From: Thamnidium elegans | Lineage: Eukaryota > Mucoromycota > Mucoromycetes > Mucorales > Mucoraceae | Length of the DNA stretch: 64,000 nt | NCBI GenBank assembly: GCA_025201345.1 | Contig: JAIXMG010000034.1 | Coordinates: 62,001-126,000, forward strand | Reading direction: 5' to 3' | In this document: positions 22,001-33,299 of the stretch, one piece after another | Layout: each line of letters opens with the position of its first letter | Position numbering within the stretch: position 1 is the first letter of the stretch | Notes under the pieces: model-generated | Databases searched by the model: none | What the model saw: the letters and a program-made list of their open reading frames with translations, nothing else | Told to the model about the DNA's origin: nothing | Made by a program: the position numbers and the translations under genes

Positions 22001-24022
22001 TAATTGTTTTGCAGATAATAAAAATTCCATATTGTTTATTTCATCTTCAACATCCACACTTTCTTCGATTGGGATCGTTTTGATAATAATAGGTCGGATT
22101 AAAGCGTAATCAGTTGAGTGTCTACGTACAGGTATTTTCCATTCTCCAGTGAACCAATCTGGTATAGGTTGTACTTGTGCTAACCATGATCTACCCAGGA
22201 TTATATCAAATTTTGTGTCAAAAACATATGCTTCTACTTCATCATGATATTTGTCCATTGTAATATTAAATCGTGCCTTTTTTGTAATCTCACTTCTTTG
22301 CCCATTAGCTGTTTCTACTGATTGTTTTTGTATTTGTGTAATGTCTGAAATATAATGTATCAATCTCGAATGAATATAATTAGCTGAAGCTCCAGAGTCA
22401 ATTAATACGCTGTATTTAGTTCCATTTTCATTTATAGTAATGTGGTATAACGGCAATTTATGTTGTGTAATGGAGGCATTTAAAATAAAATCGATATCAT
22501 CTTGTAATATATCCTTAGTAATAGTAAGTGGCTGAACAAAAGAAGAGGATGAAGGCAAAACACTATATAATAAAAATGGAGACTTATCAGAATAATGATC
22601 ATAAATATTATCATTTTTATTGTTGTTTGAGTTATCTATTATTTCTTTATCAACATATTCTTCATGGTGAGTATAATCATCAGCATTACTTTTATCTTCT
22701 ATAAAATATAGTTTTTCTTGCTTCAGGTAATTTGGGCATTGGTTTCGGATATGACCATACCCTTTGCAAGCATAGCACTGTTTGTTATTTCCAGTAGAAT
22801 CGCTTCTAAAACTACCACGAGAAGAGTCACGAAAGCCACCACGAAAACCACCACGGGAATCACTACGGAAGCTTCCACCACGAGAGGAGCCACCACCACG
22901 AGAAGAACTACTACCACGATACGATCCACCACCACGATGATTATTGCCTTGATATCCACTACCACGATATTTACCGCGATAACCATTATTGCTATAGTTA
23001 TTTGGAGAGACAATAGCATACAATTGCTGTACAAGTACAGAAAGGTCCATAGGATCGTCTATTGCCGTATTACTTCGGTTTGTATGATTTATAATATGAT
23101 GAGATGCCATAGTATTTGATGATTCATGAAGATAAGCTTCACTAATTGCTTCATTCATTGGAGGACATATATCACCACGATATAACCTGTGTATTTTTAT
23201 TCTTAGCTCAGAGTCTTTCAATCCTCTGGTAAATTGTGATACAGCTTCATCATTACTTATATTTTTGATACTTAGTTTGATTTGTAAAAATTCCCGAATA
23301 TATTCAGAAATACTGCCTGTTTGTTGTAATTGGTGCAGCTTGTCACGCAAAAGGATAGTTGAATTTGCTGGTTTAAATGTTTGTACCAGTAGTCTTTTTA
23401 ATTTACTCCAATCATTTAAAGGGCCAGATTGGTCTTGTTCTACAATGTATAACCACGTTCTAGCATCTTGATCTAATAACGTCTTTCCTAATGTATACAT
23501 TTTCTCATTGTCATATCCTTTAAAAGTACCATAATCTTCAATACTACTTATCCATAAATCAATAATCTGTGGATCACGTTCACCATTATATACTTTTGGT
23601 TTCTTTATAAAGTCATTGTTATCATTGGATTTTTGTTTGTCTAATAACATCGTCATAGCTGCAGTCATAGCAGATGCAATGTCATTGGCGATGTTGTTGT
23701 TTTCTGTCATGCTGTAATTTGGTGTAAGTTGCTGTTCAATTTCTGTGTTGTTATCAAAATAATTTGTTAATGATTCGATTTCTTTGTTGTTATCAGAGGT
23801 ATTTTCTAGTAATTGCTGTAAAATATTATTCAAAAGTTTATCACTTAATTGTTCCCAATGTTCAATTCGTTTCTTTGTCTGTGTTAAACGATGTTCTTCA
23901 GTCACTTCAGCTTTTGAAGTAACTCTTATTTTTCTATATTTCTCTTGTAATTTGTATAGTAATTTTTCTTCTATTCTTTCTTCGATTTCAAAACGATTTA
24001 AATAGTTTGATGTATGATACAT
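19052..24022 (-). CDS. G2 Gag-Pol polyprotein (1656 aa, single ORF)
   Basis: Order of domains by approximate residue: Gag capsid-like region (~150-300; VYNGERDPQIIDLWISSIED), Gly/Arg/Ser-rich stretch (~345-410), CCHC knuckle (CYACKGYGHIRNQCPNY, ~415), aspartic protease (YSVLIDSGASANYIHSRL, ~535), reverse transcriptase (VPRIDECLEQLHGANFYSSL ... VYIDDILIF, ~760-940), RNase H (FRIECDASDTGLGAVLL, ~1050), HHCC integrase zinc finger (HRGFGHQGTTTIEH ... CPECQLH, ~1250), integrase core (HIDFIGILP, LVSDRGANFM, TNSKCERLNQ) and a GPY module (NWMGPYQVL, ~1620). No chromodomain. No frameshift is needed to make Pol. The ATG at 24022 lies about 60 nt inside the 5' LTR and PBS. The ORF is complete and no catalytic residue is missing as far as can be read. 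Confidence 0.93.
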
Positions 24023-24084
24023 GAAGAAATACTTCTTAATATATAAATATACTCCACGTTTAAAATGACGGGAGTGCTACCAAT

Positions 24085-24260
24085 TGTCAGCGTCTGAAGT
24101 GTATATTGTTTTGTTATTTAATATTTATTATAAAAGTATATTTTATATGTTTAGATGTAAAAGAGTGATTAAGATTTATTAAATGACAATTGAATATTAT
24201 TTATATTACAATTAAAGTAGTACAAAATTGAGGACCAATTTTGACTAAAAGAATAGTGAC
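24085..24260 (-). repeat. G2 5' LTR
   Basis: 176 bp. Its outer end is 30 bp from the tRNA-Pro 3' end. It contains the transcription start for G2 by family rule; promoter elements were not resolved. Confidence 0.92.
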
Positions 24261-24290
24261 ACTTCAGATCCTGATACAGGGTAAAAAAAA

Positions 24291-24362
24291 GGGCTTCTCC
24301 GGGAATCGAACCCGGGACCTCTCGCACCCTAAGCGAGAATTATACCACTAAACCAAGAAACC
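24291..24362 (-). tRNA. tRNA-Pro (AGG)
   Basis: 72 nt on the minus strand. The acceptor GGTTTCT pairs with AGAAGCC (one G-T pair), discriminator C. The anticodon arm is CTCGC-TTAGGGT-GCGAG with anticodon AGG. The T arm is CCGGG-TTCGATT-CCCGG. A run of T follows the 3' end on the sense strand. No intron. G2 begins 30 bp downstream. Confidence 0.95.
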
Positions 24363-24572
24363 CGCCTTTCTTTCTGTCAATTTGAAAAAGACTGATGGGT
24401 TGGATGCCCCGGAAGTTAATAGTCCGGTTGGTCCGGATCAAGATGAAGACCTCATGGATATCCCGGTTGAAATCGAGCTTAAGCTTAAGAAGACTAAGGT
24501 CCAAAAAAGAAGTTTGTACCATCTATCAAGAATAATCTAAAAAGGAAAAAGGCTAAACAGTAACGAATAAAG
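24363..24572 (+). repeat. Repeat fragment upstream of tRNA-Pro
   Basis: An open stretch reading KKTDGLDAPEVNSPVGPDQD and then EDLMDIPVEIELKLKK, related to 15178-15265 (NTDGLDVSD... EDLMDI). No known domain. It may be the end of an ancient element or a gene remnant. Element B truncates it. Confidence 0.4.
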
Positions 24573-24756
24573 GGTACCATTTAAGATAGGGATTAATTGT
24601 AGCCGTTTGGGATATAAAAATAGTAGGGATTTGAAATTTGGAGAGATGATACATTGTAATTTTCCGCATCTTTTAAAGTAACTTTCGTGACTGTCAAATT
24701 ATTATTGCGTGCGCTATAGGCCAAAATGTGTCAATTAAATAGGGTTAAATTCAAAA
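24573..24756. repeat. Left terminal inverted repeat of element B
   Basis: Inverse match of 28873-29057 inside the tips (ATTAATTGTAGCCGTTTGGG and onward). Confidence 0.85.
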
Positions 24757-25070
24757 GCGCGTTAGGCTATGATTCAAAAAGCTTCAGATTTTCACACAAT
24801 GCATTAATAAAGTTTCCACATATTCTCCAAAGTTTTCAAATTAATTCTAGCTATATTTCGGTCTCCGCGAGCGTTAAAAGTCTAAGATGCGCTGGGACAG
24901 CATAAAAACTATTAAATACGGTTTGACAGTTAATTACGATAAAAATAGCTATATTTAAAATTATTAAATTTTAAGAAATTAATTTTATGTAATAAAAGAA
25001 GTCGTAATTGCCAAAAAACATTTTAACCAGCTTGGATATTTTTAATTTATTTTATAAGTTTCAAAAGTTT

Positions 25071-25140
25071 ATCTGTGTAGCTCGGTTTGTAGAGCGTCGA
25101 ATTAGCAATCTTCGTGTCGCTGGTTCGACCCCGTACGTCA
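25071..25140 (+). other. tRNA-like sequence inside element B
   Basis: D-arm GCTC-GGTTTGTA-GAGC pairs. An anticodon-like loop with AGC (Ala) is closed by only a 4-bp stem CGAA/TTCG. B box GGTTCGACCCC is at 25122-25132. The acceptor stem does not form. It lies about 500 bp from the GGTACC end, the same place as the tRNA-like sequence of A and C, and is followed by the same CAACTTTTG-AAAAAA sequence. Confidence 0.55.
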
Positions 25141-26401
25141 ACTTTTGTAAAAAAAAAATTTGCTTTTTTTTCTAAGATTTTTGATATATTTATTTTTTTG
25201 AACTGGTCATAACTTTGCGAATTTTTATTTTTTTGAAATTCTGATTTGATATTCTTTTCTTTGGTAAAATTCTACATAAGTTCACATTAATAGTCTAGGT
25301 AATTTACTTGTAAAAAAAGAAATTGTTATTATTTTTCAAAAAAAGATGACATACTCAAATGATATTAAATTTACTTTGTATTTGCTTTAAAATGTGGAAT
25401 AAATTTTAAAAACTTTTTAAGGATAGCTGTAAATAATTTTGATAAAGCTATTAATAATTTTAACGCGATTTCTATTTATTTCAAGTTAGTATCATAATTT
25501 TTGGTGGAGATATTAAGGTTTTAATCATTATCTTCATTTTTTTAAATGCAAATTACTCAATCAATTTTTAAGCTAAAGTCTTTTTTAAATGCTCAAATAA
25601 AAGAAAACAAACTGATTAAGACAATGTTATATTTATAGCTGAGACAGTTGCGAATTAAGGTATTTAAATGCTATAAAAAATAAGCATTTTTTATTTTTGT
25701 TTCTGCTATGAATTCTGAACAAACAGTCAGAACTACACAATTTTAGTTTTAAAACATGCGTAATTAACGGTTCTATTACGTATATAGGTTTTACTACGAT
25801 TGAAAAAGGAAATTGGTGCTGATATTACCAAAAATTAAAAATGACGGATAAAATATGGTCCGAACTTATGATACAATAACGATAGGCGAATTTTAAAAAT
25901 AGTTTTAAAAACTAAGCTAATTTTCATATATACTTATCACTAATACATTCTTTATTTTATTTATATAATTCACTGTAAAAAGCAAAAAATAGTTCACCCA
26001 ATTTCTTAATTTCGTTCCTTTCGCAGTAAAAATCACATAATAACCCCTTTTTTTGGTCTATAAACTTATTTTTTGCTTACAGAGTGCTATATATAAGTTT
26101 AAAAACACTATATTTAAGAGCTTTATTTTTTATAGCTCCTCAAAATATTGATTTTTCGGCTAGCGACAAGCATAATCAAATCCACGCAGTTTAAATTAAA
26201 GAGTGACTACTTTAAATTTATTTATTTAGGGTAGGGGGAGCCTAGATATTTTCTTCTTCTTTCTTTAACTTTTTATCAATCATGTAAGTGCCAAAAAAAA
26301 AAAAAAACATAATGCCATTAACCCATTGTTAATTTTATGTTTTGTTTATACATTTACTATACATTAGTTTTTTGTCGTTAATCTTAAGCATCTTATTTTA
26401 A

Positions 26402-28122
26402 ATGTCTTCAATTATTCCTCGCTCTCGTGGTCGTGTTACTGGTCAAGTAGTTTCCACTTATCGTAGTCGCGTTTTAGATGGTGATGTCTTGGAATTAGCA
26501 AGAATGATTACTCTCGAAAGAGGTGACATCTGGACGTAAGTTATTTTAAGCTACTATTATACCTACTTTAACAACTAACATTAAAATTTTCCGTGTTTAG
26601 TGTTCTTAAGGACCATTTTAGGGCATTCGATAGACAACCTGACGCTCGCTGTGGTATTCAAGGCTGTATTCACTACCCTACCTTATGGTGGCGAGAGGAA
26701 AGAGAGCAATGGTACTTGTATTGTGGCGGAGGTTACTCTATCGGCGATGATGGTTCAACCGTTGGTCATAACGGACCTTTACGCCGTACTATTACGAACG
26801 GTTCAATGTTTTATCGTAAGAAAATGATCTTGCAGTACATGATATCTGCTATGTACCAATTCTTCCAAGGTGGGCGTATCACTGATGTTCTTAGAGGCCA
26901 TAGTATCTCTCCTAACACGTTGTCTCAGCTATTGCTTGATTGCCAGCTTTTGATGTTATCTGATTATGAGAGCCATAATCTTGGTGAGAATCATCTTCTC
27001 GGAAACAACCCCAGGTGTCATCATATCCAGATCGACGAGTCAAAACTTGGTAAGCGTAAACATGGTCGTGGTCGTCCCGTCGAAGGTATCTGGGTGTTTG
27101 GAATGGTCGAAGCTCTTATTCCGGAGGATCCCAACGGACGTACGTATGAGTATACGGATTTTCGCACTGGTGCTACTGAGACTCGCTACCATTTTGAAGC
27201 TGGCAACCGCATCTTTTTAACTGTACCTAACCGTACTGCTGCCACCCTCTTGCCAATTATTTACAAATTCTGTAAGTCCGGAACTGTTATCCGTTCCGAT
27301 GGTTGGCGCGCTTATCGTAATCTTCATCGTCCTTCTCATGTAGACAATGGTCAATTGGACTTTAATGGCGAGAACAACCAGCTTTTTTTTAGAGCTCATC
27401 AAGTCGTTAATCACAGTCAGGGATTTACTACAGTTGATCAAGTAACTACCAATCCGGACGTATCCTTAACTCCTGTTTCAGGTCATTTACACACAAACAT
27501 AATTGAGTGTCTTTGGAGAGACTTGAAGGTCTTTATTGGGCCAAGATACCGTAACTCTAAGGATTGTCCTGGTAAGATTGTAGAGTATCTGTGGCGCTAT
27601 GCCAATAGGGGTAGCTTCATCAATGGCATGAAGAGGTGTATTCGTGAGGTGCAGGTAGTACATGACGGTACTGTTGGTGGCGAAGGCTCGGTACCTTTTA
27701 CAGCAGGTCAAGATGGCGAAGACCTTGAGGCTCAAGAGAGAAGGTTAAGACGAGAGGAACGTATGTTCGATCAGTGGGTTTCTAGAAGAAGAGAACGTGA
27801 TGAAGACGAAGCAGTTCTATCAGAATCTGATGGTGATAATGATGACCCTCGCGCAGATGAGGATTATATCCCAGCAAGAGGAAGGGTGCCAAGACCTACC
27901 AATTTGGAGGAGCCCACTGGAGATGCAAACCAGCAGGTAGAAGACCAAAATGTTCGTCGTTCAAGCCGTGTTCCTGTTGCTGGTCGCGGTCGTGGTCGAG
28001 TAGGAAGACCAGCTCGTCAAGCAGCTAATCCTGCCAGTGTAGCTAGTCGTGGAAGACCTTCCAGAGGCTCCCGAGGTAGGGGCCGTCCTAGAGGCAGTGC
28101 TTCCCGTAATACTCGCTCTTAA
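26402..28122 (+). CDS. Merlin/ISXO2-like transposase, copy B (two exons, intact)
   Basis: Exons 26402-26535 and 26601-28122, 65-nt intron (GTAAGT...TTTAG), 551 residues. Order: N-terminal Cys cluster (CGIQGC ... LYC, ~60-85); DDE core with HIQIDESKLGKRKHGRGRP, VIRSDGWRAY and HTNIIECLWRDLK; acidic segment (DEDEAVLSESDGDNDDP); and a basic tail with several GRP-type AT-hook-like motifs (GRGRVGRPA, SRGRGRPRGS). The first-exon length, intron position and domain order equal those of A and C although the sequence has diverged, so the intron belongs to the family. No stop or frameshift, so it could supply transposase to other copies. Confidence 0.9.
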
Positions 28123-28872
28123 TCTACTTTTTTTTTCTAATAAAACAATGCTAAAACAACATTATATTATTTTTGGATCAATAAAACTTTATATATTTTT
28201 ACATGTTAGTCGAGTAACTTTATACGGCGATCAATACCGCAACCTATTTTTTCAGGTATAATGCTAGCTGTATTAGGGCCTGTACTGCTACGTATACTAC
28301 CTATAGTACAACCTAAAAAGGGTCAATATAGCAGACCAAGCTGAGGACATATTGGGGTTTACTGTATGTACGCTAGTTTAACATATTAGGTACGGTGATT
28401 TATCTACCATTTAACTAACGAGTTTTTAAGTTAAACTAATTTTAAATTGCTCTAAAATAATCTAAAGATGTGTAGCTTTTCAAAAAATTAATTTATATTC
28501 TGATATTAGAATTTTTTACATCGTCAAACTTCTATATCACGTGTTTTTCGGCCGTTTTTAAGTTATGTGCTGTTTTTAACGGCCCATATCTCCACCAATA
28601 ATTAACATAAAAAGGCCGTTCTTACGTTATTTTTAGTTTCAAAGCATCTACTTTTAGATAAAAGGATATTTTTGCGGAACCCAAAATTTTTGTCAGGGGC
28701 CATATTATACACAGTCATATTATACCTCAAAATAGGGGTATTTCGACATTTTGACGAACGATTACTCAGAAACTAGCTTATGAAAATTGCTCAAATTTAA
28801 AGATTAGTTTTTAAAAATACTAAACTAACGTTCATTAAAATTTCATATTGATCGGAGTTAAATTGAAACCAC

Positions 28873-29057
28873 CACTGAATTTAAACCTATTTAATTGACA
28901 CATTTTGGCCTATAGCGCACGCAATAATAATTTGACAGTCACGAAAGTTACTTTAAAAGATGCGGAAAATTACAATGTATCATCTCTCCAAATTTCAAAT
29001 TCCTACTATTTTTATATCCCAAACGGCTACAATTAATCCCTATCTTAATTATTAGCC
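28873..29057. repeat. Right terminal inverted repeat of element B
   Basis: Ends CCCTATCTTAATTATTAGCC at 29057. Inverse match of 24573-24756. Confidence 0.85.
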
Positions 29058-29579
29058 ATTTGGTGTTTTTCGGCTATTTACATGGTAAAGTTTATCTTTC
29101 ACTGTCTATAGCTCCATCAATAACTCACGTAGAAAGATCATTTTTACGTCATTTTTACTTCTAAAGTATGTACTCTTATATAAAGAAATATTACTGCGGA
29201 ATTCAAAATTTTTGACAATGGTCATAATATACAATATCATTTAATACCCTAAAATAGGCGTATTTTGAAAGTTTGAAGCTATGTTACGCAAAATATAGCT
29301 TATGAAAACGTTTGAAATTTTAAGATAACATTTTTGAATATTATCTCTAACAACTCTATAAATTTGGGCTACTATCTATTAAAATTGCGCCCGTGACTGA
29401 ATTTAAACCTATTTAATTGATACTTATAACCCCGTATCTCACGCAATAATTACTCGACAGTCACAAAAAGTATACCAAAAGTTGCGGAAAATTACAATCT
29501 ATCATTTCACCAAATTTCAAACCTCTACTATTATCCAGTCACCACCAATCAACAAGAGTCCCTATCTTAATTATTAGCC
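29058..29579. repeat. Inverted terminal arm of element C
   Basis: The complement of 29058-29181 matches window 1-123, which is the normal arrangement in copy A. The segment ends in CCCTATCTTAATTATTAGCC, the same tip as element B's right end. Confidence 0.88.
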
Positions 29580-29937
29580 CACCAAATATAGAAATCTGAC
29601 TGTGAAAAATGTTATAGTATCTAAACTTGAGTAATATAGTTAGAAAGAGATACGTCTTTAGACTACTTTTGTATGTTTGAAAGTTAATTTTGCTTAAAAA
29701 CTCATTAATTAAATGACAAATAATCCCTGTTACCTAGTATGGTACAGCGTTAGCGTGCAGACCGTAAATCACAGCATATATTGAGCACGCGGTACTGTAA
29801 AGACCGCTGTAATAAGGTACTCTACTAGCTGGTAAACTTAGTAGAAGTATAACTAGCTGTAAGTTCAATAGATCACAAAAATGATATAGTATTTTATATT
29901 GTTTTATTTAAAAAAAAAAAGGTAAAGAGAAAGTAAA

Positions 29938-31639
29938 TCAAGAACGATTGCCACGGGTAATACTTCCTCTAGGGCGGCCACGTCCACGAGATGGTCTTCC
30001 GCGACCTGCTGCTGTTCTAGTACCACCAGTTGATCCTGCTGGCCTACCTACACGACGACGAGGGTTGGTGGGAATACGCCCAGAACGACGTACACTTACC
30101 TCTTCCTCCTGGGGGTCTTCCTCAGTAGACGTTTGTCTAAAAGGGAGAGGCCTTGAGATCCTTACAGATGCTGGAATATAATCCTGATCACGAGGATCGT
30201 CATTATCTCCGTCGGAATCAGAAAGAACTTCTTCATCTTCGTCTCGGGATCTCCTTCTGTTAATCCACTGATCAAACAACTGCTCTTCCCTTCTCAATCT
30301 TCTTGCTTGTGCTTCAGGACCCTCACCATCTCGACCAGCCGTAAAAAATACAGGTCCTTCGTCATTGCCAGCATTACTAGGCAATACCTCAACCTCACGA
30401 ATACAGCGCTTCATGCCGCTGATAAAGCCACCTTGGTTGGCATAACGCCAGAGATACTCTAAAAGCTTACCAGGGCAATCCTTAGCGTTAAGGTATCTAG
30501 GGCCGATGAACACCTTCAAATCCCTCCAGAGACACTCAATGATATTCGTGTGCAAGTGGCCAGAAACAGGTGTTAATGATACCTCGGAATTGTTAGTCAC
30601 TTGGTCAACAGTAGTAAATCCACGGCTATGGTTAACAACCTGGTGCGCACGGAAAAAAAGCTGATTATTCTCACCGTCAAAGTCCAACTGACCATCATCT
30701 ACGTGGGAAGTACGATGAAGGTTACGGTACGCACGCCAACCATCAGAGCGGATAACTGTCTGAGGCTTACAGAACTGGTAATAATGGGCAAGAGAGTGGC
30801 AGCAGTACGGTTGGGAACGGTAAGGAAGATACGATTACCAGCTTCGAAATGGTGGCGAGTCTCAGTAATACCGGTGAGCACGTCCGTATACTCATATGTA
30901 CGTCTGTTAGGATTTTCAGGAACAAGAGCCTCGACCATTCCAAATACCCAGATACCTTCTACGGGACGACCACGACCATGCTTACGCTTACCGAGCTTCG
31001 ACTCGTCGATCTGGATATGATGACACCGGGGGTTACTTCCAAGAAGATAGTCCTCACCGAGATTATGACTCTCATAGTCCGACAACATCATAACTTGACA
31101 ATCATACAATAATTGAGACAGCGTATTAGCGCAGATACTATGATTTCTAAGCACATCAGCAATGCGGACACCTTGAAAAAATTGATACATAGCAGATACC
31201 ATATATTGCAAGATCATTTTCTTACGATAGAAAATGGAGCCTTTAGTAATGCTTCGACGCAAAGTAGTAGAATGGCCGAGAACTACGCCATCATCACTTA
31301 AAGACAACACACCACTGCATTTCCAATACCATTGGTCTCTCTCTTCACGCCACCATAAATAAGGATATCCAGTACACCCATTAATACCACAGCGAGCTTC
31401 TGGATCCCTATCAAACGCTTGAAAATCATCCTTGAGAACACTAGAAATAAGAATATTTGATATTAGTTATCTTCGAAGAAGTAGGTAGTAATGGAAGTAA
31501 CTTACGTCCAGAGTTCTCCTCTTTCACGAGTAATTATTCTAGCTAACTCCAAGACATCACCATCTAAAACACGACTACGATAAGTAGAGACTACTTGACC
31601 AGTAACACGGCCACGAGAACGAGAAATAGTTGAAGACAT
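29938..31639 (-). pseudogene. Transposase of copy C (one-base frameshift)
   Basis: Exons 31639-31506 and 31440-29938, same intron position as A. A single A is missing near 30781 (TGGTAATAAT here, TGGTAAATAAT in A near 1318), which shifts the frame just before VIRSDGWRAY, so the second and third catalytic residues are lost from the main frame. Otherwise nearly identical to A. Movement of C would need transposase from A or B. Confidence 0.88.
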
Positions 31640-32913
31640 TTAAAATAAGATGCTTAAGATGAACTATATATACTAATGTAGAGTTAATGAGTAGGTATAA
31701 GTTAACATTAGCAATGGGGCAATGGCATTATGTTTCCTTTTTATTTTAGTTTGTACTTACATGTTTGTTAAAAAGTTAGAGAAAGAAGAAAAAAAAAGAA
31801 AAAAATATCTAGCCCCCCTCCCCTCCCCTAAATAAATCATTTAAAAGCAGTCACGCTTTAATTTAAACTGCGAGGATTTTTTTATACTTGTAACTATCTG
31901 AAAAATGGATATTTTGAGGAGCTATAAAAATAAAACTGTTCTGTATGACAGTTTAAAACTTATATATAGCATTCTATATATAAAAAACAAGTTTAATACC
32001 AAACATACGCACTATAGCGTGTTTTTTACAGCAAAAAGAGTAATATTAAGAAATTGGTCGATTTATTTTCTGCTTTAACTCTCGATTATAAAACTAAAAC
32101 AGAAAATGTATTAGTGATAACTTTAGGTGAAATTTAATCTAGTTTTCAAAAATAAACCTTGGAATTGACCTATCATTAGTGAAACACGATGTCGGACTAT
32201 GTTTTATCCAAATTTTTGATAACTACGGTATTAACGCTTTTTTCGCTTTTACAATCATGCTAAAAGTTGTATATATAATAAAGCAATTTATTACGCGTGT
32301 TTTAAAATTAAAATTGCGTAGATATAATTATTTTTTCAAAAGTTATAATGAAAATAAGATAAAAATTGGTACATTTTCGATTGCATTTATATCATTGAAT
32401 TTATTACCATACATGCTAAAATTGTAATGATGTTTTTACCTAGTTATTGTCCTTTATTTGAATATTTAATAATAATATTATCTTTGAAACTAATGGAGTA
32501 ATTGACATTTAAAAATTTTAAAAAAAAACTAAAACTTTAATTTCTCCGCCAAAAACTATGCTATAAAGTTGAAATAACTAGAAAATAAAATGAAATTATT
32601 AGCATTTTTATTTTATTAGTTTGAGAATATCAAAATGGAGTTTTTTAAAATTTATTTTACTTTTTAAAGCAAATACTAAGTAAATTTGATATTACTAGTA
32701 CAAGTCATCTTTTTTATATAAGGCAAAACAGTTTTTTTTTCTACTATTAACTTGTTTAACCTGTTTTATCAAACTTATGCAGAAAATTGCCAAAAAAAAA
32801 AATATGAAATTAGAATTTTGAAAAAATAAAAACTCGAAAAGTTACACGCGATACAAAAATTAACATTTACCAAAATCTTAGCGAAAAAAAAACAAAAAAT
32901 ATTTTTTGCAAAA

Positions 32914-32986
32914 GTTGTCACAAGGAATTGAACCAACAACCTGAGGTTTACAGAATCAACGCTCCGCCAACTGAGCCATAATAGAA
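32914..32986 (-). other. tRNA-like sequence inside element C
   Basis: Same as 3452-3524 of A, with one visible change next to the A box (GCTCC against GCCCC). A box 32967-32978. Confidence 0.55.
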
Positions 32987-33299
32987 TACTTTTCAAATTA
33001 ATAAAATAAATTTTACTAATCCAAAACTTTCAAATTGTTTTTTGGGATTTATGACTTGTTTTATTATGTAAAATTAAGTTTTTATTTTTTATCGAAATTA
33101 AATATAACTATTTTTATCATAGTTAGCCGACAAACTATATTTTATAATTTTTTCACGGTCCCCAGCGCCCGTCAAAATGTAAACACTTGCGGAGAGCGAA
33201 ATATAACAGATTTTAATTTGAAACTTTTGGAGAATATGCCAAGCGTTTATCAATATATTGTGTAAAAATCTGAAACGTTTTGAATTATAGGCTGGGGCG

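Larger units (their letters stand above)
18794..24260 (-). mobile_element. Ty3/gypsy LTR retrotransposon G2 (apparently intact)
   Basis: LTRs of 176 bp at 18794-18969 and 24085-24260 appear identical by eye. A perfect 5-bp duplication ACTTC lies at 18789-18793 and 24261-24265. The polypurine tract GGGAGGGGAGTATT lies next to the 3' LTR (18970-18985). The PBS is TGGTAGCACTCCCGTC (minus strand, about 24068-24083); its TGGTAGC start suits initiator tRNA-Met, as in Ty1/Ty3. One unbroken 1656-residue gag-pol ORF. A T tract of about 50 (A in sense) follows the pol stop. Inserted 30 bp downstream of tRNA-Pro in the same orientation. Identical LTRs and an open frame suggest recent insertion. Confidence 0.93.
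24573..29057 (+). mobile_element. Merlin/ISXO2-like DNA transposon, copy B
   Basis: 4485 bp, opposite in orientation to A and C. The left terminal repeat (24573-24756) has tip GGTACCATTTAAGATAGGG; the right (28873-29057), read inward, has tip GGCTAATAATTAAGATAGGG. The two repeats match over about 185 bp except at the tips. The right tip is followed by ATTTGGTG, the complement of CACCAAAT at 29580-29587; the left side has no matching duplication, as expected after the rearrangement at the B/C junction. Diverged from A/C (transposase clearly similar but with many changes). 25146-26401 and 28123-28872 are AT-rich with no gene. Confidence 0.9.

Noticed and set aside
22718..23119. Thr-rich ORF opposite the G2 gag Gly/Arg/Ser region
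   Set aside because: Antisense shadow of GGX/CGT repeats in the gag-pol ORF.
25071..25140. Functional tRNA-Ala gene in element B
   Set aside because: Acceptor arm does not pair and anticodon and T stems are poor; kept only as tRNA-like.
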